Positions 6,264 through 14,124 of a DNA stretch of 34,751 nt are shown piece by piece. The DNA lies in the NCBI RefSeq assembly GCF_910579375.1, contig NZ_CAJTUJ010000010.1:1-34751 (forward strand), in the 5' to 3' direction. How positions within the stretch are numbered: position 1 is the stretch's first letter; every line of letters begins with the position of its first letter. The notes under the pieces are model-generated. The model did not search any database and was not told the origin of the DNA. It worked only from the letters and a program-made list of their open reading frames with translations. The position numbers and the translations under genes were made by a program. The DNA is from an uncultured Rikenella sp. (GTDB lineage: Bacteria; Bacteroidota; Bacteroidia; Bacteroidales; Rikenellaceae).

Positions 6264-6487
6264 TTAAAGGTTGACACGACTTTTATTCGCGACGTTCCGT
6301 TGCGTTTCGGCGACCTTTTCCAACTCGCCGAGGGCTTGGGCCGAGGCTTCGCGCATCAGGACGAGCCGGCAGCCGCAGCACGGACAGACGAAATCCCGAC
6401 CAGGATCGAGCAGCGATTCAGGTCGGCGGGGATCAGGGTGGAGCAATCGGGGCAGGGAATGCCGGTCGGACGGCCTGGGTGGGTGAA
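6264..6487 (-). pseudogene. Frameshifted zinc-ribbon protein
   Basis: Two halves of a zinc ribbon lie in different minus-strand frames. The first half, GIPCPDCSTLIPADLNR (CPDC coded at 6443-6454), is open from 6487 down. The second half, DFVCPCCGCRLVLM (CPCC coded at 6375-6386), is followed by a helix ASAQALGELEKVAE and ends at TAA 6264-6266. Joined, they give a CxxC...CxxC ribbon plus helix of about 70 residues, a common layout for small cytoplasmic zinc proteins. One base gained or lost near 6395-6420 would explain it. No ATG opens the first half; ATT would be the only candidate near the ribbon. It ends 21 bases before the secreted-protein gene, so it would be the first gene of that operon. 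Confidence 0.45.
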
Positions 6488-6517
6488 TCAGGGGCTCGCG
6501 GTGCGGAGCCTCTGTTG

Positions 6518-6525
6518 CGAAGATA
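6518..6525 (-). promoter_or_regulatory. -7 promoter box (TATCTTCG) of the zinc-ribbon/M15 operon
   Basis: TATCTTCG on the minus strand is close to TAnnTTTG and to the TACCTTCG box of the OmpA gene. It sits about 30 bases upstream of the first zinc-ribbon half and downstream of the terminator of dxs, where a promoter for the small operon is expected. Confidence 0.4.
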
Positions 6526-6590
6526 GAATCGGTCTCTGCTGCGGGCTGCGGGCGGTTTGCGAATGGCTCGTTCGGGTTTGCGAGGGGACG

Positions 6591-6627
6591 AAAAAAGGCT
6601 TCGGAAAAAATTCCGAAGCCTTTTTTT
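6591..6627. terminator. Bidirectional terminator behind dxs
   Basis: A 16-bp stem of AAAAAAGGCTTCGGAA and its complement surrounds an AAAA loop, with the T-run at 6621-6627 on the plus strand and a T-run on the minus strand too. It lies 19 bases past the dxs stop (minus) and fits termination of dxs. Confidence 0.9.
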
Positions 6628-6646
6628 GTTGAGGATACTAACGATA

Positions 6647-8593
6647 CTAATCCGCCGCCGCAAAACCCTTGATCCGTTCCGCCAGGGATTCGGCATCGAT
6701 GCCGCACGCCCGCCGAAGCTCGCCCACCGCTCCGTGTTCCACGAACCGATCCGGCAGCCCCAGCCGCACCACTTCCCGCACGGCCCCGCCCAGCAGGTTC
6801 CGGTCGGACAGAAACTCCAACACCGCCGAGCCTACGCCCCCCGCAATCACCCCGTCCTCGACCGTCACCACCCGTCGATAACCCCGCGTCGCGATCCGCA
6901 GCAGCAACTCCTCGTCCAGCGGCTTGGCGAACCGTAAATCATAGTGTGCCACCGCAATCCCCTCTCCGGCCAAAGCCTCCACCGCCATAGCCGCCTCCAG
7001 CCCGATCGCGCCGATGGAAAGTATCGCAACATTCGCGTTTTCAGGCTCGTTCAAAACACGTCCTTTCCCCACTTCTATACGCGAAAAGGGTGCCCCGAGC
7101 ACTTCCCCCGCCGCAAAGGCCCCGCCCCGCGGATAGCGGATCACCCACATCCCATTGTTCGCCAGCGTCGCCGTGTACATCAGGTTCCGCAACTCCATGG
7201 CATCGATCGGCGCCGCGATCGTCAGCTCCGGAATCCCCCGCAGCAGAGAAAGGTCGAACGCCCCGTGGTGCGTCGCCCCGTCTTCTCCCACCAGCCCGGC
7301 ACGATCCAGGCAGAGCACCACCGGCAGCCGCTGCAAAGCGGCGTCGTGGATGATGTTGTCCACCGCCCGCTGCATGAACGACGAGTAGATGTTGCAGAAC
7401 GGCACGCGTCCCGCCGCCGCCAGCCCCGCCGAAAAGGTCACGGCGTGTCCCTCCGCGATCCCTACGTCGTAGGCCCGATCCGGCATTCGCTCCATCAGCA
7501 GGCTCATCGAACAGCCGGTCGGCATCGCCGGCGTAATCCCCACGATCCGCTCGTCCGCCTCCGCCAGCTCGACCAGCGTGTGGCCGAATACCTCCTGAAA
7601 CCTCAGCGTTTGCATGCCGGATTCGGCCTTTGCGGCCGCAAACCGTTCGCCTGTCTCCGGATCGAACTTTCCGGGTGCGTGCCACTCGGTCTGATCCCGC
7701 TCAGCCGGCGCATACCCCTTCCCTTTGACTGTCAGCGTATGCAGGATCTTCGGCCCCGGCAGACTCCGCAGGTCGCGCAGCGCCCGCACGAGTGCCACGA
7801 CGTCGTTCCCGTCCACCGGCCCGAAATACCGGAAATTGAACGATTCGAAGAGGTTGCTCTGGTGCAGGAAGAACGATTTGGCGCCATTGACGATCTTCTG
7901 GATCATCCGCCGCAGCCGCGGTGTCCGATCCAGCGCGCGCCAGGTCGTATCCTTGAACCAGTTGTAGTGGCGCGAGGTGCTGATCTCCAGCAAGGCCTCT
8001 TTCAGTGCCCCGACGTTCGGGTCGATCGAGATGCGGTTGTCGTTGAGCACGACCAGCAGGTCGTTCGCCGGATCGGCTCCGGCGTTGTTGAGCCCTTCGA
8101 AAGCCAAGCCGCCGGTCATCGCTCCGTCGCCGATCACGGCCACGCACTTCGCTCTCCCGCCTGTCTCGGTCTGCATGCCCCGCAGCAGTCCCAGCGCGGC
8201 CGAAATCGAAATGGAGGAGTGTCCCGCTCCGAAAGCGTCGAACGGGCTCTCGCTCATCTTCGGAAAACCGCTGATGCCGCCCAGCTTGCGGTTGGTGTGG
8301 AACCGATCCCGCCGACCGGTGATGATTTTGTGGGCGTAGGCCTGGTGCCCCACGTCCCAGACGAGTTTGTCGTTCGGGGTGTCGTAGACGTAGTGGATGG
8401 CCACGGCCAGCTCCACTGCTCCGAGGCTGGAGCCGAGGTGCCCCGGATTGGTCGATACTTCGCGGATGATGAACTCCCGCAGCTCGGCGCAGTAGGCCGG
8501 CAGCTCGTCGATGGCGAGTTGTCGCAGGTCGGCCGGCGAGTCGATCCGGTCGAGGTAGGTGGTGGCTTGCGTCTTCTTTTCAGCGGTGGGCAT
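6647..8593 (-). CDS. dxs: 1-deoxy-D-xylulose-5-phosphate synthase
   Basis: This cytoplasmic enzyme of about 648 residues condenses pyruvate and glyceraldehyde 3-phosphate, the first step of the MEP isoprenoid pathway, using thiamine diphosphate. Family motifs are GHLGSSLGAVEL (51-62), VWDVGHQAYAHKI (78-90), the ThDP/Mg motif GDGAMTGG (155-162) with the following NDNRISI, and the transketolase centre DRAGLVGEDGATHHGAFD in the C-terminal half. The length is normal. I chose the ATG at 8593 (MPTAEKK), not the GTG two codons upstream, because a perfect -7 box ends only five bases before it. It diverges from the OmpA-family lipoprotein gene. Confidence 0.97.
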   Translation of the reverse strand: MPTAEKKTQATTYLDRIDSPADLRQLAIDELPAYCAELREFIIREVSTNPGHLGSSLGAVELAVAIHYVYDTPNDKLVWDVGHQAYAHKIITGRRDRFHTNRKLGGISGFPKMSESPFDAFGAGHSSISISAALGLLRGMQTETGGRAKCVAVIGDGAMTGGLAFEGLNNAGADPANDLLVVLNDNRISIDPNVGALKEALLEISTSRHYNWFKDTTWRALDRTPRLRRMIQKIVNGAKSFFLHQSNLFESFNFRYFGPVDGNDVVALVRALRDLRSLPGPKILHTLTVKGKGYAPAERDQTEWHAPGKFDPETGERFAAAKAESGMQTLRFQEVFGHTLVELAEADERIVGITPAMPTGCSMSLLMERMPDRAYDVGIAEGHAVTFSAGLAAAGRVPFCNIYSSFMQRAVDNIIHDAALQRLPVVLCLDRAGLVGEDGATHHGAFDLSLLRGIPELTIAAPIDAMELRNLMYTATLANNGMWVIRYPRGGAFAAGEVLGAPFSRIEVGKGRVLNEPENANVAILSIGAIGLEAAMAVEALAGEGIAVAHYDLRFAKPLDEELLLRIATRGYRRVVTVEDGVIAGGVGSAVLEFLSDRNLLGGAVREVVRLGLPDRFVEHGAVGELRRACGIDAESLAERIKGFAAAD

Positions 8594-8598
8594 AATCA

Positions 8599-8606
8599 CA
8601 AAGATA
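8599..8606 (-). promoter_or_regulatory. -7 promoter box of dxs (TATCTTTG)
   Basis: TATCTTTG on the minus strand is a perfect TAnnTTTG. It ends five bases before the dxs ATG, implying a very short leader. It lies ten bases from the opposing OmpA-gene box, so the two promoters share a region of about 35 bases. Confidence 0.6.
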
Positions 8607-8615
8607 GAAAATTTG

Positions 8616-8623
8616 TACCTTCG
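8616..8623 (+). promoter_or_regulatory. -7 promoter box of the OmpA-family gene (TACCTTCG)
   Basis: TACCTTCG, one base from TAnnTTTG, lies four bases upstream of the ATG at 8628. It supports this start over the longer frame from 8559, which runs into dxs. Confidence 0.5.
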
Positions 8624-8627
8624 CCTT

Positions 8628-9413
8628 ATGAAAAATGGAAAAATAGTCGGGGCGACGATGCTCGGAGCGGTGGTGGTTTTGTGGGGCGGGGTGTCGTGCG
8701 TCTCGATGAAGAAATACCGCGAAACGCAGACGAGGGCGTTGAGGTGCGAGACGGGGAGCGCGACGCTCCGGGCGGAGAACGAACAGTTGCGGGAGCAGCG
8801 GGCGGCGCTGGAGGCGCAATATCAGGCGCTGGACTCGACGCACTATGCGGAGGGGTTGACGAATGCGGAGCTCCGGACGCTGCTCAAGGAGCGGACGAGG
8901 ATCCTGACGGAGGTGAGGACGCTGCTGGGCGAGGCGCTGCGCGATTTCGACAGCGAGGGGCTGACGGTCTCGGAACGCGGGGGGATGATCTATGTGTCGG
9001 TGGATGAGAAGCTGCTGTTCGAGCTGGGAAAGGCGGAGGTGTCGCCGGCGGGCGAACGGGCGGTGATGAAGGTGGGCGAGGTGCTGGCGCGCAATCCGGC
9101 GATCCGGATCATGGTGGAGGGGCACACGGATAATCTGCCGTATCGCTCCAAAGAGGGAGATCAAATCATCGATAATTGGGACTTGAGTGTCCACCGGGCG
9201 ACGGCGGTGGTGCGCATCCTGCTGCGGAACCGGGGGATTACGCCGAAGCGGATCACGGCGGCGGGACGCAGCCAGTATGTGCCGCTGGTGGGGGGAACGG
9301 ATCCGGAGGCGAGGGCCCAAAACCGACGGACGGAGATCATCCTCACGCCGGACATGGATCGGCTGTCGGAGTTGCTCGAACGGGCGGGACGCATGACGGA
9401 CGCGACGCGATAG
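8628..9413 (+). CDS. OmpA-family peptidoglycan-binding lipoprotein
   Basis: This protein has 261 residues. The N-terminus is a lipoprotein signal: a hydrophobic stretch, then GGVSC with Cys24 as the likely lipidated residue. Residues about 40-110 are an acidic, glutamate/leucine-rich coiled coil. The C-terminal OmpA domain has the peptidoglycan-binding signatures EGHTDNLPYRS, NWDLSVHRATAVV, AAGRSQYVPL and AQNRRTEIILTP. It likely anchors the outer membrane to the cell wall, as in the coiled-coil/OmpA (MotB-like) proteins common in Bacteroidota. It diverges from dxs and is followed by a 353-base repeat-rich gap. Confidence 0.93.
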   Translation: MKNGKIVGATMLGAVVVLWGGVSCVSMKKYRETQTRALRCETGSATLRAENEQLREQRAALEAQYQALDSTHYAEGLTNAELRTLLKERTRILTEVRTLLGEALRDFDSEGLTVSERGGMIYVSVDEKLLFELGKAEVSPAGERAVMKVGEVLARNPAIRIMVEGHTDNLPYRSKEGDQIIDNWDLSVHRATAVVRILLRNRGITPKRITAAGRSQYVPLVGGTDPEARAQNRRTEIILTPDMDRLSELLERAGRMTDATR

Positions 9414-9464
9414 TCGCTCCTTTCGTTGTCTGAATAATCTTCGTTTATTCGTGTCTACCCGCAG

Positions 9465-9493
9465 GGAACTGCCGCTTTTTGTAAAAAGCGGCA
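9465..9493 (-). repeat. 29-base hairpin repeat, reverse copy
   Basis: TGCCGCTTTTT (9470-9480), GT and AAAAAGCGGCA (9483-9493) form a perfect 11-bp stem. The minus strand reads almost as 4026-4054 on the plus strand. No T-run follows on the plus side, so it is a poor terminator for the OmpA-family gene. Confidence 0.6.
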
Positions 9494-9561
9494 CCAAAAA
9501 CTTTCGTGATAGCTACGCTACTCCTTAGGCTCCGCAGTCCTCAGTCTTTGTGATTGCTTTT

Positions 9562-9622
9562 GGGTCGGGGTTGTAGCGCGCCCAAAGTTTAGCTCGCATT
9601 AGCGCGCTACAACTCCCGGCCC
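9562..9622. repeat. Long stem-loop in the OmpA-mfd gap
   Basis: GTTGTAGCGCGC (9570-9581) pairs perfectly with GCGCGCTACAAC (9602-9613) across a 20-base loop. The stem continues outward with GGGTCGGG (9562-9569) against CCCGGCCC (9615-9622), with one G-T pair and one bulged base. No T-run follows. It could be a structured RNA, a repeat unit or a protein-binding hairpin; I cannot tell which. Confidence 0.55.
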
Positions 9623-9638
9623 AAAGAAGAGTCCAAGA

Positions 9639-9730
9639 ATCGGGCCGCCGGCAGCTTTAGGATGCGTAAGCATCCTCCTAAAGTCTTTTTGGTTCTTTTT
9701 CTTCAGAAAAAGAACAGTTCACTCCAGGGC
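9639..9730. repeat. Two-hairpin intergenic repeat, copy 1
   Basis: The unit contains GGGCCGCCGGCAG, hairpin 1 (GGATGC-GTAA-GCATCC, 9660-9675), CTAAAGT, hairpin 2 (9692-9715, a perfect 11-bp inverted repeat starting GTTCTTTTTCT) and then AGTTC...AGGGCAA. A second copy is at 34418-34515. Bases differ between the copies inside hairpin 2, but in pairs that keep the stem. It ends about 35 bases before mfd. Confidence 0.75.
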
Positions 9731-9766
9731 AAGTACGGACAATCAAAAAGATAATCATCACGAAAG

Positions 9767-12700
9767 ATGACCATAGAGCAGTTAGTGCAGCGGATCGACG
9801 AGAGTGCCTCGCAAGTCGAGTTTCGGGAGCGGTACGAGAGCGAGCGCACCTTGCGGATTCGGGGGTTGGCCGGGTCGTTGCTCGCCTTTGTCGTCCGCGG
9901 CATCGCCCGGCAGAAAGGCGGCATCCATCTGCTCGTTGCCGACGACCGCGACGACGCCTCCTATCTCTGCAACGACCTTATCAACATCGCCGGGGAAGAC
10001 TTTCCCGGTGCGATACTCTTTTATCCCACCGCCTATAAACGCTCCGTCCAGACCCGGCGCGAAGACCCCGCCGGGATCGTCCAGCGCACTGCCGTGCTGA
10101 CCGCCCTCGCCGGGAGCTGCGAATCCGGCAAACCCCTCATCGTCTGTACCTATCCCGAAGCCCTCATCGAACGAGTCGCCGACCGGCAGAAACTCGCCGA
10201 AAACACCCTCCGCGTGCGGAAAGGACAACGGATCGGCATGGACGAACTCGAACGACAGCTCGTCGACTATCGGTTCGAGCACGTCGATTTCGTCGCTGAG
10301 CCCGGCCAGTATGCCCGACGCGGCGGGATCATCGACCTCTTCTCGTTCGGCGACAACAAACCCTACCGGATCGACTTTTTCGGCGACGACATCGAATCGA
10401 TCCGGCTTTTCAACGTCGGCACCCAGCTGTCGACCGAAACCCGCGACGAGATCGAGATCGTACCCAACCTCAAAAATCCGGAATTGGCTGAAAAACGCGT
10501 CTCGCTGCCGGAGTATATCGGCCCCGGAGAGGTGACCTTGTGGATGACCAACCCCGTCCACTTTCTCGGTCGGCTCGACCAGATTCGGACGAAGCTCCTC
10601 GGCGAGCTCGACGAGCCCTCCGCCATCGACAGCCAGGTGACCAGCCGGAAACAGTTCGTTGCCGAGACCCAGGCCTGGCGGTGGATTTCGCTGAATGTCC
10701 ATGCGCCCGAGCGGGTGGCCGGGGGAGCCGATATCGACTTCGGAGCTTCGCCGCAACCCCAGTTCAACAAAAACTTCGAACTGCTCGCCGACGATATTCG
10801 GCGAGGGAACGACGAGGGGAGAACCACCTATATCCTTACCGAGAACCGCGCCCAGATGGAGCGGCTCGAAAACGTCTTCGACTCCGTGGGGCTCGAGCAC
10901 GTGGGATACGGCCATGTGCCGCTCACCTTGCACGGAGGGTTCGTCTTGCCCGCTCTGCACCTCGCCCTCTACACCGACCACCAGATTTTCGACCGCTACC
11001 ACCGCTACACCGTTCCCAACGAGATTGACCGGCGCGAGAGCATGACTGTGGCCGAACTCAATGCGTTGCAGGTGGGCGATTACGTGGTGCACATCGACCA
11101 CGGGGTGGGGAAATTCGGCGGGCTGGTGCGGAGCACGACCAACGGCGTGGTGCAGGAGTTTATCAAGCTGGTCTACCGCGACAACGACATCCTCTTCGTC
11201 AACGTCCACTCTCTGCACCGGATCAGCAAATACAAGGATAAGGACGCGCCGGAACCGAAGATTCACAAACTTGGTTCGGGGGCTTGGCAGAAGCTCAAAC
11301 AGACCGCGAAAAGCAAGGTCAAGGACATTGCCCGGGAGCTGATCGCCCTCTATGCGCGGCGGAAGGCGAGCCGGGGATATGCCTACTCGCCCGACGGCTT
11401 TCTGCAACAGGAGTTGGAGGCTTCGTTCCTCTACGAGGACACGCCCGACCAGCAGAGCGCTACGCAGGCCGTGAAGGAGGATATGGAGCAGGCGGTGCCG
11501 ATGGATCGGCTGGTCTGCGGCGACGTGGGGTTCGGGAAGACCGAGATCGCGATTCGCGCGGCCTTCAAAGCGGCTACCGACGGAAAGCAGGTGGCGGTGC
11601 TGGTGCCGACTACGGTTTTGTCCCTCCAGCATTATCGTACTTTTTCGCGGCGGCTGAAGGACTTTCCGGTGCGGGTCGAGAATTTCTCCCGGGTCAAGAC
11701 GACGAAACAGACTCGCGAGATTCTCGACGACCTGGCGGAGGGCAAGATCGATATTATTATAGGTACCCATCGGTTGTTGGGCAAGAATGTGCGCTTCAAA
11801 GACCTTGGGCTGCTGATCATCGACGAGGAGCAGAAGTTCGGGGTGGCGAATAAGGAGAAGTTGCGGCACATCAAGGCCAATGTCGATACGCTGACCCTGA
11901 CGGCGACGCCGATTCCGCGGACGTTGCAGTTCTCGCTGATGGGCGCGCGCGACCTGTCGATCATCAATACGCCGCCGCCGAACCGGCAGCCGGTGGCCAC
12001 CGAAGTGGACGTCTTCGACGAGGAGATCGTCCGGGAGGCGATCGAGGCGGAGCTGCATCGCGGCGGGCAGGTCTTTTTCCTCCACAACCGGGTGCAGAGT
12101 CTCGGGCGGATGAAGGAGCTCATCGAACGGCTCTGTCCGGGGACGCGGGTGGCGGTGGGACACGGCCAGATGCCGGCGGCCGAGCTGGAAAAGATCATGA
12201 TGGACTTCATCTACGGCGAATACGATGTCCTGCTGGCGACGACGATTATCGAGTCGGGGATCGACATTCCGAATGCCAATACGATGATTATCAACGATGC
12301 CCATCTGTTCGGGCTCTCCGACCTGCACCAGTTGCGGGGACGGGTGGGGCGGACGAATCGCAAGGCGTATTGCTACTTGCTGATTCCGTCGGAGGAGCGG
12401 GTGACGGGCGAGGCACACCGGCGGTTGCGGGCGTTGGAGGAGTTTTCGGACTTGGGGAGCGGTTTTCATATCGCCATGCAGGACTTGGATATTCGCGGTG
12501 CGGGTAATATTCTGGGGGCGGAACAGAGCGGTTTTATCGCGGACATCGGGTTCGAGACGTATCAGAAGATCATGGCGGAGGCGGTGGCCGAGTTGCGCGA
12601 GGAGCAGGGGTTGGAGCCGGACGTTTCAGCGATCGACTGTGTGATCGAGACCGATTCGTCGGCCCATCTGCCGGACAGCTACATCGGGACGACGGCGGAG

Positions 12701-13084
12701 AAGATTCGGCTCTATCGGGAGCTGGACGGTATCCGGACGGAGGAGGCGTTGCAGCAGTTCATTGCGCGGCTGACCGACCGGTTCGGCGAGCCTCCGTCGC
12801 CGGTGCAGGAGCTTTTCGAGGTGGTTCGGTTGCGGCGGGTGGCGGAGGCGGACGGTATCGAACGGATTGTGCTCAAGGGTGGGCGGGCGACGCTCTATTT
12901 CGTGGCGGACGAGCGGTCGGCGTTTTACAAGAGCGATCGTTTCATGACGTTGTTGGAGGCTGTGGCGGCTTCTCCGGCGCGGTTCAAGCTCAATCAGTCG
13001 GGCAATAAGCTATCTTTGTCCGTCCGGGAGGCGAAGTCGGTGACGGCTTTGCGGCGTGCGCTGGAGGGGCTGGCCGGCTGTTGA
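9767..13084 (+). CDS. mfd: Transcription-repair coupling factor Mfd
   Basis: This 1105-residue protein displaces RNA polymerase stalled at DNA damage and recruits UvrA. The N-terminal UvrB-like part (about 1-330) includes GGIIDLFSFGDNKPYRIDFF. The RNA-polymerase-interacting domain follows (about 430-500, GDYVVHIDHGVGKFGGLV). Then come the RecG-like translocase with Walker A GDVGFGKTEIA (near 585), Walker B DEEQKFG (near 685), TATPIPRTLQFSL and QLRGRVGR, and a C-terminal TRCF domain. The length is standard. It stands alone, with repeats before it and an orphan tail cassette on the opposite strand after it. Confidence 0.98.
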   Translation: MTIEQLVQRIDESASQVEFRERYESERTLRIRGLAGSLLAFVVRGIARQKGGIHLLVADDRDDASYLCNDLINIAGEDFPGAILFYPTAYKRSVQTRREDPAGIVQRTAVLTALAGSCESGKPLIVCTYPEALIERVADRQKLAENTLRVRKGQRIGMDELERQLVDYRFEHVDFVAEPGQYARRGGIIDLFSFGDNKPYRIDFFGDDIESIRLFNVGTQLSTETRDEIEIVPNLKNPELAEKRVSLPEYIGPGEVTLWMTNPVHFLGRLDQIRTKLLGELDEPSAIDSQVTSRKQFVAETQAWRWISLNVHAPERVAGGADIDFGASPQPQFNKNFELLADDIRRGNDEGRTTYILTENRAQMERLENVFDSVGLEHVGYGHVPLTLHGGFVLPALHLALYTDHQIFDRYHRYTVPNEIDRRESMTVAELNALQVGDYVVHIDHGVGKFGGLVRSTTNGVVQEFIKLVYRDNDILFVNVHSLHRISKYKDKDAPEPKIHKLGSGAWQKLKQTAKSKVKDIARELIALYARRKASRGYAYSPDGFLQQELEASFLYEDTPDQQSATQAVKEDMEQAVPMDRLVCGDVGFGKTEIAIRAAFKAATDGKQVAVLVPTTVLSLQHYRTFSRRLKDFPVRVENFSRVKTTKQTREILDDLAEGKIDIIIGTHRLLGKNVRFKDLGLLIIDEEQKFGVANKEKLRHIKANVDTLTLTATPIPRTLQFSLMGARDLSIINTPPPNRQPVATEVDVFDEEIVREAIEAELHRGGQVFFLHNRVQSLGRMKELIERLCPGTRVAVGHGQMPAAELEKIMMDFIYGEYDVLLATTIIESGIDIPNANTMIINDAHLFGLSDLHQLRGRVGRTNRKAYCYLLIPSEERVTGEAHRRLRALEEFSDLGSGFHIAMQDLDIRGAGNILGAEQSGFIADIGFETYQKIMAEAVAELREEQGLEPDVSAIDCVIETDSSAHLPDSYIGTTAEKIRLYRELDGIRTEEALQQFIARLTDRFGEPPSPVQELFEVVRLRRVAEADGIERIVLKGGRATLYFVADERSAFYKSDRFMTLLEAVAASPARFKLNQSGNKLSLSVREAKSVTALRRALEGLAGC

Positions 13085-13087
13085 GGG

Positions 13088-13104
13088 GCGGTTCTTCGAA
13101 CCGC
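13088..13104. repeat. GCGGTTC hairpin directly after mfd
   Basis: GCGGTTC, TTC and GAACCGC form a perfect 7-bp stem three bases past the mfd stop, followed by AAGAAT. A close copy is at 292-308. There is no T-run, so it is probably part of the cassette unit and not a typical terminator, though it may slow transcription leaving mfd. Confidence 0.5.
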
Positions 13105-13174
13105 AAGAATACGAAAAGGGGCAAGCCCGGGTTCTAAGTCCCCAATCGGTTCCGTCGAAAGCTCTCAGCCCCGT
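13105..13174. repeat. Shared 3' flank of tail cassettes (copy beside C)
   Basis: Bases 13123-13166 are identical over 44 nt to 618-661 beside cassette B, more than 12 kb away. They are non-coding in the minus-strand frame of the cassette because they follow its TAA. Conservation here is stricter than in the coding interior. Confidence 0.75.
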
Positions 13175-13366
13175 TTATTCCGAGAGGCAACGCAACTGAA
13201 GACCGTAGCCGCGATTGTGTGAGTCGCCTGGATTGAGATACGCCGCGTAGAAGTTCAGGAATACGGCGAAAGTCCTGTTGACGGCCGAAGACCAGCTGAA
13301 CCCCAGGTGACCGACATACGCCGGTGTCCCCTTGTCGTAGCCGCGGTTGCCCGGGGCGGGGCTGTC
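13175..13366 (-). pseudogene. Orphan C-terminal tail of FISUMP-like surface protein (cassette C)
   Basis: The minus strand to TAA 13175-13177 encodes about 64 residues: DSPAPGNRGYDKGTPAYVG, then HLGFSWSSAVNRTF and SHNRGYGLQLRCLSE. The P-A-P-G-x-R opening, F-S-W-S-S core and N-R-G-Y-G-L-Q-L-R-C end match cassette B at 671-868 in order and spacing, with most other residues changed. There is no start codon, promoter or N-terminal region; the start codon of coaX on the other strand is only 17 bases beyond. It lies exactly between two housekeeping genes, as if inserted. Remnant or silent donor cassette are the readings. Confidence 0.65.
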
Positions 13367-13383
13367 CCGAACTTGAGATCATT

Positions 13384-14124
13384 ATGAATTTAGTCATCGA
13401 CATAGGAAATACCTTTGCGAAAGTCACCATCGTGGATCGCGGCGAAATCGTCGCCCGGGAGACACAACCGCAACTCGAGCGCGATCTCCTCTTGCGCTTG
13501 CTGGAGCGGCATCCGGAGACCGACCGTGCCATTCTTTCCACCACCCGGCTGGCCGACTCCGCCACAGAAGCGTTTATCGAACGGCAAGTCGGCCGACTGA
13601 TTCGCTTCGGTGCGCAGACCCCCGTGCCTCTGCGAAATGGCTATGCCACCCCCGAGACCCTCGGAGCCGACCGGATGGCCGCAGCCGTGGGAGCCTGGGG
13701 TCGGGCTCCGGGACGAGAACTGCTCATCTTCGACTTCGGGTCTGCCATCACCATCGACCGCGTGAGCGCCGCCGGCGAATACCTCGGCGGCAACATCTCG
13801 CCCGGCATGACCATGCGGTTCGAAGCCCTCCATCGGCTGACCGACCGGTTGCCCCTGTGCGGCGCTCCGGCCGGCGAGACGACCCTCACCGGACGAACCA
13901 CCCGACAGGCCATCGAAAGCGGCGTCGCGGTCGGTATCGTGCACGAAATCGAGGGGTACATCGACCGCATCGGAGCGCAAAATCCGGATTTGGCCCTCTT
14001 TTTTGCCGGTCGGGACGCGAATTTCTTTGCCGACAAAGTAAAAAAGCCGATATTTGTGACTCACGACCTCGTGATCGAGGGACTCAACCGAATACTCGAA
14101 TACAATGCCCAACTCAATAGTTAG
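13384..14124 (+). CDS. coaX: Type III pantothenate kinase
   Basis: This 246-residue ASKHA-fold kinase makes 4'-phosphopantothenate, the first committed step of coenzyme A synthesis. The phosphate-1 motif is VIDIGNTFAK (Asp6), the family motif GADR is at 94-97, the second ATP motif is FDFGSAITID (116-125, with S in place of the common T), and GGNISPG is at 135-141. I chose the ATG at 13384, where the family's N-terminal strand begins; an upstream in-frame start at 13324 would read through cassette C. The next gene overlaps its end by 20 bases. panC, of the same pathway, is elsewhere in the window. Confidence 0.95.
   Translation: MNLVIDIGNTFAKVTIVDRGEIVARETQPQLERDLLLRLLERHPETDRAILSTTRLADSATEAFIERQVGRLIRFGAQTPVPLRNGYATPETLGADRMAAAVGAWGRAPGRELLIFDFGSAITIDRVSAAGEYLGGNISPGMTMRFEALHRLTDRLPLCGAPAGETTLTGRTTRQAIESGVAVGIVHEIEGYIDRIGAQNPDLALFFAGRDANFFADKVKKPIFVTHDLVIEGLNRILEYNAQLNS

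Noticed and set aside
9782..12469. 895-codon minus-strand frame inside mfd
   Set aside because: It is a shadow of the GC-rich mfd gene, with no signal, motif or promoter, while the plus-strand frame is clearly Mfd.
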